Below, piece after piece: positions 18,897-28,256 of a DNA stretch of 32,753 nt; the stretch's first letter is position 1, and the number at the start of each line of letters is the position of its first letter. The stretch is taken from assembly GCA_024220525.1 (NCBI GenBank), contig JAMYWO010000010.1, positions 1-32,753 of the forward strand, read 5' to 3'. This DNA comes from Cochliopodium minus. Lineage: Eukaryota; Discosea; Himatismenida; Cochliopodiidae. The position numbers were made by a program, and so were the translations under genes. The notes under the pieces are model-generated. The model was not told where the DNA came from. It saw only the letters and a list, made by a program, of their open reading frames with translations, and searched no databases.

Positions 18897-19055
18897 TTTG
18901 AATCATCACGATGATTCGAAATTTTGAAACATAACGATGAATTGAAATTTTGAAAGATAACGATGAATTGAAATTTTGAAACATAACGATAAATTGAAAT
19001 TTTGAATCATCACGATGATTCAAAATTTGAAACATAACGATGATTTGAAATTTGA
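18897..19055. repeat. 26-bp tandem repeat, six copies
   Basis: The core ACGATGA-like motif starts at 18908, 18934, 18960, 18986, 19012 and 19037, so the period is 26 bases (25 for the last). The unit is roughly GAAATTTTGAAACATAACGATGAATT with a few changes. It lies between the transposase stop and the inverted repeat at 19120, where Tc1/mariner-like elements often carry subterminal transposase-binding repeats. Confidence 0.9.
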
Positions 19056-19072
19056 AAATTGAATTAATTGAA

Positions 19073-19095
19073 GAATTCGAAATTATTTCGAATTC
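19073..19095. repeat. Perfect 23-bp palindrome
   Basis: The arms GAATTCGAAAT and ATTTCGAATTC flank a single central base. It sits 25 bases inside the left inverted repeat. It could be a protein-binding site of the element. Confidence 0.85.
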
Positions 19096-19119
19096 TCATT
19101 TTTTTCGAATATTATTTGA

Positions 19120-19145
19120 AATTAAGAAACTCCAAACCAGTTTGA
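19120..19145 (+). repeat. 26-bp inverted repeat, left copy
   Basis: This is a perfect reverse complement of 20129-20154. It begins AATTAAGAAACTCC and ends CCAGTTTGA. Just beyond it stands CAATA, so a TA dinucleotide lies near the outer edge if this is the right end of the transposon upstream. Confidence 0.9.
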
Positions 19146-20128
19146 CAATAGATTTTTACTTTAATAATCTGAACAGCAAGATGATATTCTAAAATTTGAA
19201 CATTCAAATTTAAAAATAATTAAAAATAATTTTTGAATCAAAACGATTATTGAAGAGATGGAATCTCAATCAAAGAATTAGGGTGGTAAATATAAGATTC
19301 TTTTCTTTTATCTCTAAATATTCTCTTTATATAAAAACATTTCTCATTCAAATACACATTTATATTGAATAAATAAATTTAAATTAACAATTTATTCAAT
19401 TTTTATCTAAATTTTTTCTTTAATGGTTTATTATGAATTCAATCTTGATGCTTGGAAGCTCTCAGATTGATGAGCTGAAGAAAATGGATTTTCTGGATAG
19501 GAATGTAACAAAAATTTTCTTTTTTATTCAAATTTAATAGTTGAATTCAAATTAATAAGCTATAAAGAAAAAGAATATAAAGTTTTTTATTCTTAATATT
19601 CACCCAATCTTCAATTAAATAAAAAAATAATGAATAATAGGAAAGATAAAATTAGATTGAAAGGAATTGGGTTGTAATTATCTCTCTGGATCAAAAAAGG
19701 TGACTAAATTTCCTTATGCCATCATTTAATTATCTATAAAATTTAATTATCTTCATCTTTTGGTTGATAACTTGAAAATATGTTTTATTTATTTATTTTT
19801 TAAAAGGGTTGAAGAGATTAAGTGGATTGCTAAAAATTGTTTGATAAAAAAGAAAAAAATGGTAAATTTATATCCTATTTACACATATTTGTTGAATCTA
19901 TTCATTTTATTCTTTATTATAACTTGAAGAAAATTTCTTTTTGATCTAATTNCAACAATGAAATGAATCCTTCTTATGAACAAAAAAAATTAAATTATTC
20001 TTAATAAAAAATGTTTTGATTGATAAATGGAGGAATGGATATTTTTACTCCAAATTGTTTCTCTTTAAAACAATTGCAATTTTTTTTTTTTTTTTTTATT
20101 TGAAAAGATATAATTAGATTTTTTATAG

Positions 20129-20154
20129 TCAAACTGGTTTGGAGTTTCTTAATT
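20129..20154 (-). repeat. 26-bp inverted repeat, right copy
   Basis: This is a perfect reverse complement of 19120-19145. Outside it on the left stands TATAG. On the right follows an AT-rich stretch with TTCG motifs and two tandem ATTCGCCGT units at about 20184-20201. TTCGAA-like motifs also lie next to the left copy, so similarity may extend imperfectly past the 26 bases on that side. Confidence 0.9.
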
Positions 20155-20394
20155 TGACGAAATTTTTTCGAATTTTAAAAATTCGCCGTATTCGCCGTAT
20201 TCGAGAATTATTTCAAATTTTTCAATTATTTGGAATATTCAAAACTGATTTATTTGATTTTTTAAACAAGAAATGAATACAGATTTTGAATTCCATTTTT
20301 TGTCGTTGAAAAAAGTTTAGAAATGAAATATAACAGAAAATTCGATTATTTTTAAAGATTTTGAGGATTTTATTTTGAATATCATAAGGATTTG

Positions 20395-21276
20395 TTAATA
20401 ATGGTCTTCTTTTCTCAAATGAGAAGATATATCTTCTAAAGATTTGGCAGTGATGAAACATTCACCACAAAAATGTGTCTTGCAATAATGACAATAACAC
20501 AAGTTGATTTGTATTTCTATGTAAATCTTACATTTTGGACAGGATTTCACTCTTCCTTCTGAAATTTTCAAATTCATTTCATCTTTGCTCAATTTAATCA
20601 TTTTATCATCTATCATGATAGAAATTAAATGTGGTGAATTTTCCTTTTTCAGTCTTACTTGGTCTTCTTCCCTTTGTTTTCTAAGTTGTTCTTCTTCTTT
20701 CTCCCTTTGTTTCGTTTTCTCCTTTTCTTCTTTCTCCCTTCGTTTTGTGAGTTGTTCTTCCTCTTTCTCCCTTTGTTTCCTTTTTTCATTTTCTTCTTTC
20801 TCCATTTGTTTTCTAAGCTGTTCTTCCTCACTTTGGTTCCTTTCCTCCTTCTCCCTTTGTTTTCTAAGCTGTTCTTCCTCCCTCTCTATTTGTTTAATAC
20901 GATGTTCTTCCTCCCTTTTTTTTATAAGTTGTTCTTCTTTCTCCCTTTGTTTTGTTTTCTCCTCCTCTTCTTTCTCCCTTCGTTTTGTGAGTTGTTCTTC
21001 CTCTTTCTCCCTTTGTTTCCTTTTTTCATTTTCTTCTTTCTCCATTTGTTTTCTAAGCTGTTCTTCCTCACTTTGTTTCCTTTTCTCCTTCTCCCTTTGT
21101 TTTCTAAGCTGTTCTTCCTCCATTTTTTTTATAAATTGTTCTTCTTCCTTCTCCCTTTGTTTTCTTTTCTCCTCTTCTTTTTTCTTCTCCTCTTCCTCTT
21201 TCTCTATTTCAAATGATTTCTGGAGTTCATCACCGTTTTTGCAGTAAAAGTAGTTGTTTTTTCTCGTTAGATTCAT
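20395..21276 (-). CDS. Coiled-coil protein with C-terminal IBR/RING-like zinc cluster
   Basis: From ATG at 21276 the frame gives 293 residues. After a short start (MNLTRKNNYFYCKNGDELQ) comes about 180 residues of Glu/Lys/Arg/Gln repeats (EEEQLRKQREKEE type), which should form a long coiled coil or charged single helix. The C-terminus is a Cys-rich module: VKSCPKCKIYIEIQINLCYCHYCKTHFCGECF, then SSHLRKEDHY. The pattern CPxCxxxIE...C.C..C...FC..C matches the second half of an IBR (in-between-RING) finger as in RBR ubiquitin ligases, but no RING1 or RING2 is seen. A 240-base periodicity duplicates part of the coil. An upstream frame (21583-21230) overlaps in another phase and may be the true 5' part, so the start is uncertain. 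Confidence 0.6.
   Translation of the reverse strand: MNLTRKNNYFYCKNGDELQKSFEIEKEEEEKKKEEEKRKQREKEEEQFIKKMEEEQLRKQREKEKRKQSEEEQLRKQMEKEENEKRKQREKEEEQLTKRREKEEEEKTKQREKEEQLIKKREEEHRIKQIEREEEQLRKQREKEERNQSEEEQLRKQMEKEENEKRKQREKEEEQLTKRREKEEKEKTKQREKEEEQLRKQREEDQVRLKKENSPHLISIMIDDKMIKLSKDEMNLKISEGRVKSCPKCKIYIEIQINLCYCHYCKTHFCGECFITAKSLEDISSHLRKEDHY
20699..21120. repeat. Direct duplication inside the coiled-coil gene, 240-base offset
   Basis: About 180 bases from 20699 recur at 20939 with few changes (for example CTCCCTTTGT at 20701 and 20941). The reading frame is kept, so the duplication lengthens the coiled coil by 80 residues. Shorter units of the same composition repeat inside each copy. Confidence 0.85.
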
Positions 21277-21583
21277 CAAGTTCAGTTAATTCGCTATCAT
21301 CTGAATCTTTTAAATTCACGATATAATTGGTTCTTGTAGATTTTTGTGGTTCGTGAAGATGCTTTGATAGATTGTCTTTTAATGTCTGTGTTTGACAAAA
21401 ACGAGAAAAAGTTTCTTTATCTTTCAATACATTGATTATATTTTTTGGGTTCTGAGAATTAAATTGTATATTTTCTTTTTCTATTTCTCGTGATTCTGAT
21501 CTGGCCCTTAGAATCCAATTGATCTTGTGTATCCACAAGTAATACAAAAATCCAATTTTCGTTGACTTTTTGTAGTCTTTATT
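21230..21583 (-). CDS. Upstream exon-like open frame of the coiled-coil gene, unidentified
   Basis: The frame opens after a possible acceptor (TTTATAG, 21590-21584). It reads NKDYKKSTKIGFLYYLWIHKINWILRARSESREIEKEN and goes on to LKDSDDSELTELDESNEKKQ, with no ATG of its own. Further 5' sequence would lie in the assembly gap. It overlaps the start of the coiled-coil frame in a different phase. A frameshift or sequence error may separate two parts of one gene. No family is recognised. Confidence 0.4.
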   Translation of the reverse strand, partial: NKDYKKSTKIGFLYYLWIHKINWILRARSESREIEKENIQFNSQNPKNIINVLKDKETFSRFCQTQTLKDNLSKHLHEPQKSTRTNYIVNLKDSDDSELTELDESNEKKQLLLLQKR

Positions 21584-21661
21584 CTATAAATGGAGCATTG
21601 AAACGTTATATTCACTATCTTCATGGAAAAATTCTGTGATCAACAATTTTACTTTTTTATC

Positions 21662-22639
21662 NNNNNNNNNNNNNNNNNNNNNNNNNNNNNNNNNNNNNNN
21701 NNNNNNNNNNNNNNNNNNNNNNNNNNNNNNNNNNNNNNNNNNNNNNNNNNNNNNNNNNNNNNNNNNNNNNNNNNNNNNNNNNNNNNNNNNNNNNNNNNNN
21801 NNNNNNNNNNNNNNNNNNNNNNNNNNNNNNNNNNNNNNNNNNNNNNNNNNNNNNNNNNNNNNNNNNNNNNNNNNNNNNNNNNNNNNNNNNNNNNNNNNNN
21901 NNNNNNNNNNNNNNNNNNNNNNNNNNNNNNNNNNNNNNNNNNNNNNNNNNNNNNNNNNNNNNNNNNNNNNNNNNNNNNNNNNNNNNNNNNNNNNNNNNNN
22001 NNNNNNNNNNNNNNNNNNNNNNNNNNNNNNNNNNNNNNNNNNNNNNNNNNNNNNNNNNNNNNNNNNNNNNNNNNNNNNNNNNNNNNNNNNNNNNNNNNNN
22101 NNNNNNNNNNNNNNNNNNNNNNNNNNNNNNNNNNNNNNNNNNNNNNNNNNNNNNNNNNNNNNNNNNNNNNNNNNNNNNNNNNNNNNNNNNNNNNNNNNNN
22201 NNNNNNNNNNNNNNNNNNNNNNNNNNNNNNNNNNNNNNNNNNNNNNNNNNNNNNNNNNNNNNNNNNNNNNNNNNNNNNNNNNNNNNNNNNNNNNNNNNNN
22301 NNNNNNNNNNNNNNNNNNNNNNNNNNNNNNNNNNNNNNNNNNNNNNNNNNNNNNNNNNNNNNNNNNNNNNNNNNNNNNNNNNNNNNNNNNNNNNNNNNNN
22401 NNNNNNNNNNNNNNNNNNNNNNNNNNNNNNNNNNNNNNNNNNNNNNNNNNNNNNNNNNNNNNNNNNNNNNNNNNNNNNNNNNNNNNNNNNNNNNNNNNNN
22501 NNNNNNNNNNNNNNNNNNNNNNNNNNNNNNNNNNNNNNNNNNNNNNNNNNNNNNNNNNNNNNNNNNNNNNNNNNNNNNNNNNNNNNNNNNNNNNNNNNNN
22601 NNNNNNNNNNNNNNNNNNNNNNNNNNNNNNNNNNNNNNN
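21662..22639. other. Assembly gap (978 undetermined bases)
   Basis: A run of N. Low-complexity coding repeats lie on its right edge, which probably explains the failed assembly. Long open frames reported across it have no meaning. Confidence 1.
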
Positions 22640-23203
22640 GAGAATAATAACAATATGGTTGATTATAATGATAATATTGTTGATAATAACTTTGTGGTTG
22701 ATAATAATAACAATATAGTTGATAATAACAATTATATGTTTGATGATAAAAACAATATGGAAGAAGAGGATATCTTCAATAATCAAAATAATGAAGAGAA
22801 TAATAACAATATGGTTGATTATAATGATAATATTGTTGATAATAACTTTGTGGTTGATAATAATAACAATATCGTTGATAATAACAATTATATCGTTGAT
22901 AATAATAACCATATGGTTGATAATAACATTATTGTTGATGATAATAACAAAAAAATGTACGAGGACAATATAATAGAAGATGAAATATTGATGATTTTAC
23001 CTCTTATTGCAAAGATGAATGATTTTTTGAAAATAAAAAATTCTTTGATGCAGATTGGATGTCAAATGATTAAAAAAAATCAAACCAATTCTAAAATATT
23101 CTTTCAATTAAAATTTGGGGATACAAATTATTTTCAATTTACAGATCTCCAAGATAAACTCTCAAAAGAATTTGGTGCCTCCTTCGTTAATACAATTTAT
23201 TAA
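22640..23203 (+). CDS. Asn-rich repeat protein, 3' part (5' end lost in gap)
   Basis: The frame is open from the gap edge to the stop at 23201-23203, giving 187 residues. The first 110 are an Asn/Asp/Val repeat (NNMVDYNDNIVDNNFVVDNN). A 156-base unit is repeated (22640 and 22796). The C-terminal 75 residues are of normal complexity: ILMILPLIAKMNDFLKIKNSLMQIGC, then SKIFFQLKFGDTNYFQFTDLQDKLSKEFG. I do not recognise this part. Confidence 0.55.
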   Translation, partial: ENNNNMVDYNDNIVDNNFVVDNNNNIVDNNNYMFDDKNNMEEEDIFNNQNNEENNNNMVDYNDNIVDNNFVVDNNNNIVDNNNYIVDNNNHMVDNNIIVDDNNKKMYEDNIIEDEILMILPLIAKMNDFLKIKNSLMQIGCQMIKKNQTNSKIFFQLKFGDTNYFQFTDLQDKLSKEFGASFVNTIY

Positions 23204-24387
23204 AATATTTATCAATGATATCAACATTTTTTTTTTAATGCAATAGAAATTATTTGCACTTTCAATATTTGCTTATCGTGTTTAAAAAAATAATATCTGT
23301 ATTCACAAATAACAAAAATGAGTCCTTATTATTTCATTATGAAAAATTTTATATTCTCAATCTTGAAAATTTTTCTCAAAATTTTTGAAATCCAAAACAA
23401 GAAATTAAAAATCAAATTAAATTTGAAATCAAAATTGAAATTCAAAATTAAATTTTGTTGAAAATTGAAAAATATTTGAGAATCTTGATCAAAATTAGCA
23501 ATATAAAATGGAGAAAATAAATAAGAAAAAATAAAAAAATTACGATCATCAAAAACATTTCATCCATTCCAACAATTGATGGAGTATAAGAATTATATCA
23601 TCTTTTCTTTGATTTTAAATTAAAGAAATATACCAAATTTCCTCATTTTGCATAACACATGAAAGAATCTGAGAAATAACTGATTTTCCATTTAATATAT
23701 GATTAAATAAAATTCGATTTCATTTGGAAAAATTTCATTGCAGGTATGAGAAAATTTGATTATTTTTTTTTGTCAAACAAAATTCATCAAATTATCAATT
23801 TTAAATTGTTATACAGAGAATAAAAATACAACAAATCAAAAAAACAATCATGCGAGAAAAGATAAATCACATGAATATAAATTCTTGAATTCCACGAAAG
23901 TAAAAGAGTATGATACTTATTAACTATTCAGTTGAAAGAAACCACTTTTTGGAAATTTAAAGTAAGAGAAAAAATTTATTTTATTTTTAAAAAAAATGTT
24001 TATTAAAAAATAAAGAGAAAATTAAAAGAATAAATAAAGAGATTATTGAATAAAAATCATAGTTTAATGGGTAAAACTATTCTTCTACTTTTACAAAATT
24101 AAAATAAATAAAAACATTACTTTAATTTTTAATCTAAAAATATTTTTATTTACATAAAATTATTTTGAAAATTATTATTGATCATTTTTGATTTTCAAAA
24201 GGGATTAGGGATTTTTATTTTATTTGTCAAATTTAAAATTTTTATTCTTTTTTTTTTTAATTTATTTTTTTATTTTTCAGGCAATGAAAAATAATTTTTT
24301 GTTAATATTAATTTACTTTTAAATATCTGTTTTTTCAATAAAAAAGGTAAAAAATATTTATTAATTTATAAAATATTGAAAAAAAAA
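23204..24387. other. AT-rich non-coding stretch
   Basis: No supported gene on either strand. It holds scattered A/T runs and near-repeats of AAATTTGAAAT-type words at 23380-23470. The last A-run (24379-24387) is the Pol III terminator of the tRNA gene on the minus strand. Confidence 0.55.
24379..24387 (-). terminator. Pol III terminator of tRNA-Thr
   Basis: Nine T on the minus strand directly after the tRNA 3' end. Confidence 0.85.
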
Positions 24388-24459
24388 GGACTTAATGAGA
24401 ATCGAACTCATGACCTCTCCCTTACTAGGGGAGCATTCTGCCAATTGAACTATAAGTCC
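24388..24459 (-). tRNA. tRNA-Thr(AGU)
   Basis: The 72-base sequence folds into a complete cloverleaf. Acceptor GGACUUA pairs fully with UAAGUCC. D stem GUUC pairs with GAAU (one G-U). Anticodon stem CUCCC/GGGAG holds the loop CUAGUAA, with anticodon AGU. T stem AUGAG/CUCAU holds the loop UUCGAUU. There is no intron and no encoded CCA. A run of nine T follows on the minus strand, as for Pol III genes. Confidence 0.95.
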
Positions 24460-24984
24460 ATATTTAATTTAATTTAATTTAAATAATAAAAAATAAATTA
24501 AATACCACAATTTGATTTTATTAATAAACAAAAAATCTTGTTTTCAGGTTAGAATTTTTTTTTTAAATTCAGAAATTTTGATAAAAAAAAACTCTAAAAA
24601 TATTCAAAGTAGATCATTCCAAAAACTTTTGATCATCATTTTAATCAATAAAAGGAAAAGCAATAAAAATTATTTTTTTAAAATTAAATCTAGAAAAATT
24701 TATTTTTTTCTTATATTTAATAGAAAAATAAATATTTTTTGATGTTAATTAAATTAAATTTTAAAAGTTTTTGAAAATTTTTTTTTTAAATTTTGTAAAC
24801 AAACTTATAATGTTTATGATTTTTTGAAAATTAATATTTGATTCATTTATTCCAATAAAAATGAGTTTCGTGAAAGATCCAATATTAAAATTTATAAATA
24901 ATAAATTTATTTTGTAATAAAAAATAATTACAAAGAATTAACAGTTATTAAAATTAAAAATATTTAGAAAATCAAAAAATAAAA
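24460..24984. other. AT-rich spacer between two tRNA-like genes
   Basis: No supported gene. The frame at 24512-24742 (+) is Lys/Ile/Asn-rich as expected from base composition alone. Confidence 0.5.
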
Positions 24985-25054
24985 TGCACAATCCGGGAAT
25001 CGAACCCGGGCCAACTGCTTGGAAGGCAGCTATTATACCATTTCCTCAGTTTCA
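24985..25054 (-). pseudogene. tRNA-Gly(UCC)-like sequence with broken 5' half
   Basis: The 3' two thirds are tRNA-like. D-loop UGGUAUAAU, anticodon stem CUGC/GCAG with loop CUUCCAA (anticodon UCC), T arm CCGGG UUCGAUU CCCGG, and acceptor 3' strand AUUGUGC with discriminator A are all intact. The 5' acceptor strand should be close to GCACAAU but reads UUGAAAC, and the D stem is weak. At most two Watson-Crick pairs and two wobbles form in the acceptor. Either the 5' end has been replaced or this is a relic. A direct repeat of 15 bases overlaps its 5' end. Confidence 0.7.
25040..25054 (+). repeat. 15-bp direct repeat, copy 1
   Basis: ATTTCCTCAGTTTCA, identical to 25379-25393. It overlaps the 5' end of the tRNA-Gly-like sequence. 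Confidence 0.9.
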
Positions 25055-25378
25055 ATATATATAGAAATAAGAAGCACATTGAATATAAATCTTTATTTCG
25101 GTCATTCTTATTTAAAACAACACTCCAGAAAACAAAACAAAAAAGATAAGAAGATGAGATTGAAGTAGATGATAAGAAAGATGAGAGTAGTTTTTTTTTA
25201 AATCTATGTTTTCGAATTGAAATTTAGTATACTCAAAAGAGTATTTAAAGATTTTTTTTATATTTATCTCCAAAAATAAATGATTTCCTTTTAAAGAAAT
25301 CATTCTCTGAAAAGATATATTCAATTTTCTATTATTTATTTTCACTGATGAAATAAACGTTCTATTTATAGAACTAGT
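25055..25378. other. 324-base segment with three hairpins, flanked by 15-bp direct repeats
   Basis: It contains hairpins ATACTC-aaaa-GAGTAT (25229-25244), AATGATTTC-8-GAAATCATT (25279-25304) and GTTCTA-4-TAGAAC (25359-25374). The open frame across it (25112-25345, minus) is not supported. The layout is compatible with a small inserted element between target-site duplicates. Confidence 0.45.
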
Positions 25379-25393
25379 ATTTCCTCAGTTTCA
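25379..25393 (+). repeat. 15-bp direct repeat, copy 2
   Basis: Identical to 25040-25054. Confidence 0.9.
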
Positions 25394-25575
25394 TTATTTT
25401 TGGTAATTTAATTCCATAATTTATTTTTTATTTTGGTGTATTATTTCTGTAATTATATCTGTAATTTTATCTGCAATTATTAATAGATTTAGAGTATCTC
25501 TTTAAATTTTTTTCAAAAAAATTAATAAAAAATAAAAAAACAAGCTTGAACACAAAAAAATAAATGGTTTTTTAA
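25394..25575. other. Spacer with short repeated motif at the presumed left end of the large transposon
   Basis: It holds three spaced copies of an ATCTGTAATT-like word (25443-25476: TTCTGTAATT, ATCTGTAATT, ATCTGCAATT). Similar words stand upstream of both minus-strand genes to the right and near 31.5 kb. Confidence 0.4.
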
Positions 25576-28256
25576 TTATAAATTAAGTCTTGTACAAAAA
25601 TATCTTTTTCTATTATTCAAAGACAAGCAGACTGCTTTGTCCAAAATATTTTTTGAGGAAATGATTGTTGCATTATTTTCAAATTCTTTGTATTCAAACA
25701 AACCTTTTGTAATATCTATGACTGATTTTGAATAACTTTTTAGATTATTATTTTTAGAAAGACAAACATAAATTTTATTTGAAGAGATATTGTTTTTATA
25801 TTTCCAAAATAAAATTTCTGGTCCAGATTTAAGTAAATAAAATTATTACTACAATAAATAGTTTTCTTATTGTTTGTAACATGAGCTTCAGGAGAAAGGC
25901 AAAATTCTTTTTCATTTCTGTTTAAATACAACCATTTAATCGAGTTCATTTTAATAAGATTTTCATTAAAATAAAATTCGGTTTCAATACAACCAGTGCT
26001 ACGTATGACTTGAGTTTTTTTGTATTTTGATACAAAATTGATGAAAGAAAAAGAAAATTGGAAATCATCAATTCCATTCAAAATGTTTTCAAAGTTCAAA
26101 TTAATAATAATATATTTATTATTATAAAAGTTAGATATTGCATTCAGTTGAGATCTTTTTGATTCTTTAGTTGTTTTTAAAACATCATTAAACATTCCTT
26201 CAAAACAACCCTCTTCCCTATTTTCACCATCACCAAATAAAATATTTTGAAAAGCTAGATGGGCACCATCGTGAGACTTCGGGGTGATATAACCTTCTGA
26301 ACCTAATGTAACTTTACGAGAATTCAAAAAATCAATATAAATGTTTTGTAAGTTCAAACATTCATTTGGAGTTGTTGGGCCTTTTCTGATTTTTGTTGAA
26401 AAATTAACAAAATTGACATATTTTTCAATTAAGAGACTCTCCCAATCTGAAAAGAACAACAATGGGACAATAGCATATTTATGTAATCTTAGAAAATCAG
26501 TATCTTTCATTCTATTTTTTTCATTCAAATTAATTGTATGAATTTTTAATTCTTTTGGAAGTTTTATTAGAGAAGAACAATTCACCATTTTTTCATATTT
26601 TTCAGAATCAATTTTTTTCAAAGTTTTTAAAAAATGTTTTACTTTCCCTCCTTCAATCGTATGCATAATCCCAAATACAATACACAAATAAATGTCAACA
26701 CAAGGAATTTCAAGGACACTACTATAATTTTTATATCCAGCATAATGATTTATCTTTTTTTTTATTTTAAGTGACTCTATATGGGCTTCATTACTTCTAA
26801 AAGAAGAAAAGGAATCAACTCCATTCATTGGATAAAAATGTCCAAAAGTTTTTTTATGTTTTCCATAAGCATGACAAACAACACACCCACAATAACCGAT
26901 GTGCCGGTTCACATTAAAAAAGGTATCGTGACTATCTTTATCCATTATTCCAAATAAAGGTAAAGCTCTACACAAAACTTCTTCTCCAAAAAAATTACTT
27001 TTCATTCCCTCATAAAAACAATGTTGTGTCAAACAAATCCAAGGTTTTAAAATTGAATTATGATGAGGGAATCTAACTTGATTAGATAAAGATAGAGAAA
27101 TATTTTGTGAATTGAATCTATCCATTTTATCTAAATCATTCCAACAAATGTAAATTGCAGTAACTTTTCCTTTGTAACTATGTTTAAAAAGTGAAACATC
27201 ATCAAAAAAGAATCCATAATTAAAAATAAATTCTTTTTTGTTCATATTATAGGGTCCTTTGAAAAAATATAATCTATTCAAGAACCCGTTTGTAGTGTCG
27301 TTCATTACAGTATCACCGTCAAATTTCCCATGATTTGCTGTTATTATCTCGACCATTTTTCTATAATTTACCATCATTCTTTCTTTTACTTCTTCGTTTT
27401 TTAAAATATTAAAAATTTGTTCAAATAAATATCTAATTTCAACTCTATTTTCTTCTATTATTTTTTTATTACAAATTTCACATTTTTCTCCATGTTTAAA
27501 TAAAGAACCACAGTTATTTTCAAAAATATATTCATTATTTTTACAGTAGCAATAATAAAGAACGAAAATTTTTGGTTCAAGATCTTTGATTTCTTCTTTA
27601 TCAAATTTCTCTCCAAATATGTAAACAAACATGTCATTTAAATATTGTTCATTTTTATCTGTAGTTGTATTCAATTTGTTACTGAGAAAAGATCTCAAAC
27701 AGTACATTTCTCTTTTTGATATCACTTCACCAGAAGGTAATTTAATATTTTTTATATCAATGTCATGTATTTCAAATAATTCTCTTTTATACTCATTCAA
27801 TATTTTATAAAAAGAGGGCAAAGCAGATTTTTCAATTGGAAATTTGTTTTCTCCTTTACTTTTAATAAACTTGGTAAATTCAGTTTCAAAATCCCATCTT
27901 TTATTTACATGTGATAAAATTGTTTTCCAGTCTGTCATTGGAAAATCTTTATTTTTTAAATATTTTTCATAAAATTCTTTTGAGTTGCCACTAAATTGTT
28001 TGAATAAATAATCCTCGTCATTTTCAACAAAATTATCCCCATTTTCAACCAGATTTTCATAATTTTGAGAATCAATGTTTTCGGAAATATCACTGTTTTG
28101 AATGTTTTGATCAATTTGTTGATTATCGAAAATATGTTGAAAACTGTTAAAATTTTGATTTATGTTAAATTGTTGTACTGGCTTATTAATTAAATAATGA
28201 ATATGTGATTTAATTTTTTCGTTATCTCTTTTTCGTTTTGAATAGTAAGATTCCAT
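25576..28256 (-). mobile_element. TNP2/CACTA-like (EnSpm superfamily, Plavaka-type) transposase gene
   Basis: A main open frame, 28256-25740, encodes 838 residues. The first 90 are Asn/Gln-rich. A zinc-like cluster follows (YYCYCKNN..CGSLFKHGEKCEICNKK, about 240-270). The core resembles the Transposase_21 domain: FFFDDVSLFKHSYKGKVTAIYICWNDL, then ISLSLSN and a Trp-Ile-Cys segment, then HIGYCGCVVCHAYGK, and late VDIYLCIVFGIMHTIEGGKVKHFL. The first Asp motif, the GYxGCxxC finger and the His/Gly-rich late motif are in the order of CACTA-type enzymes. Downstream of about 25830 a second frame stays open to 25576 with normal composition (SGPEILFWKYKNN..), so a one-base frame jump, by decay or sequencing, probably ends the main frame early. 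Otherwise it looks whole. The assignment rests on motif order and needs a profile search. Confidence 0.62.

Larger units (their letters stand above)
18853..20394. other. Repeat-rich non-coding stretch downstream of the transposase
   Basis: It contains the 26-bp tandem repeats, a palindrome and two inverted repeat copies listed separately. Between the inverted repeats (19146-20128) there is no clear gene. A short frame at 19434-19505 (MNSILMLGSSQIDELKKMDF) followed by a possible donor looks exon-like but has no partner. A single undetermined base lies at 19952. Confidence 0.5.

Noticed and set aside
18897-19055. CRISPR-like array
   Set aside because: The 26-bp units follow each other with no spacers, in a eukaryotic context, so it is a tandem repeat.
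20585-21247. Two plus-strand Ser/Phe/Leu-rich frames
   Set aside because: They are antisense of the Glu/Lys coiled-coil repeat and have no independent features.
21584-23203. Very long open frames across the run of N
   Set aside because: They are open only because undetermined bases contain no stop codons. Only the part from 22640 on the plus strand has real sequence.
25112-25345. Minus-strand 77-codon frame with Phe/Ile-rich end
   Set aside because: Lies inside the hairpin segment between direct repeats, and its composition is as expected from AT-rich DNA.
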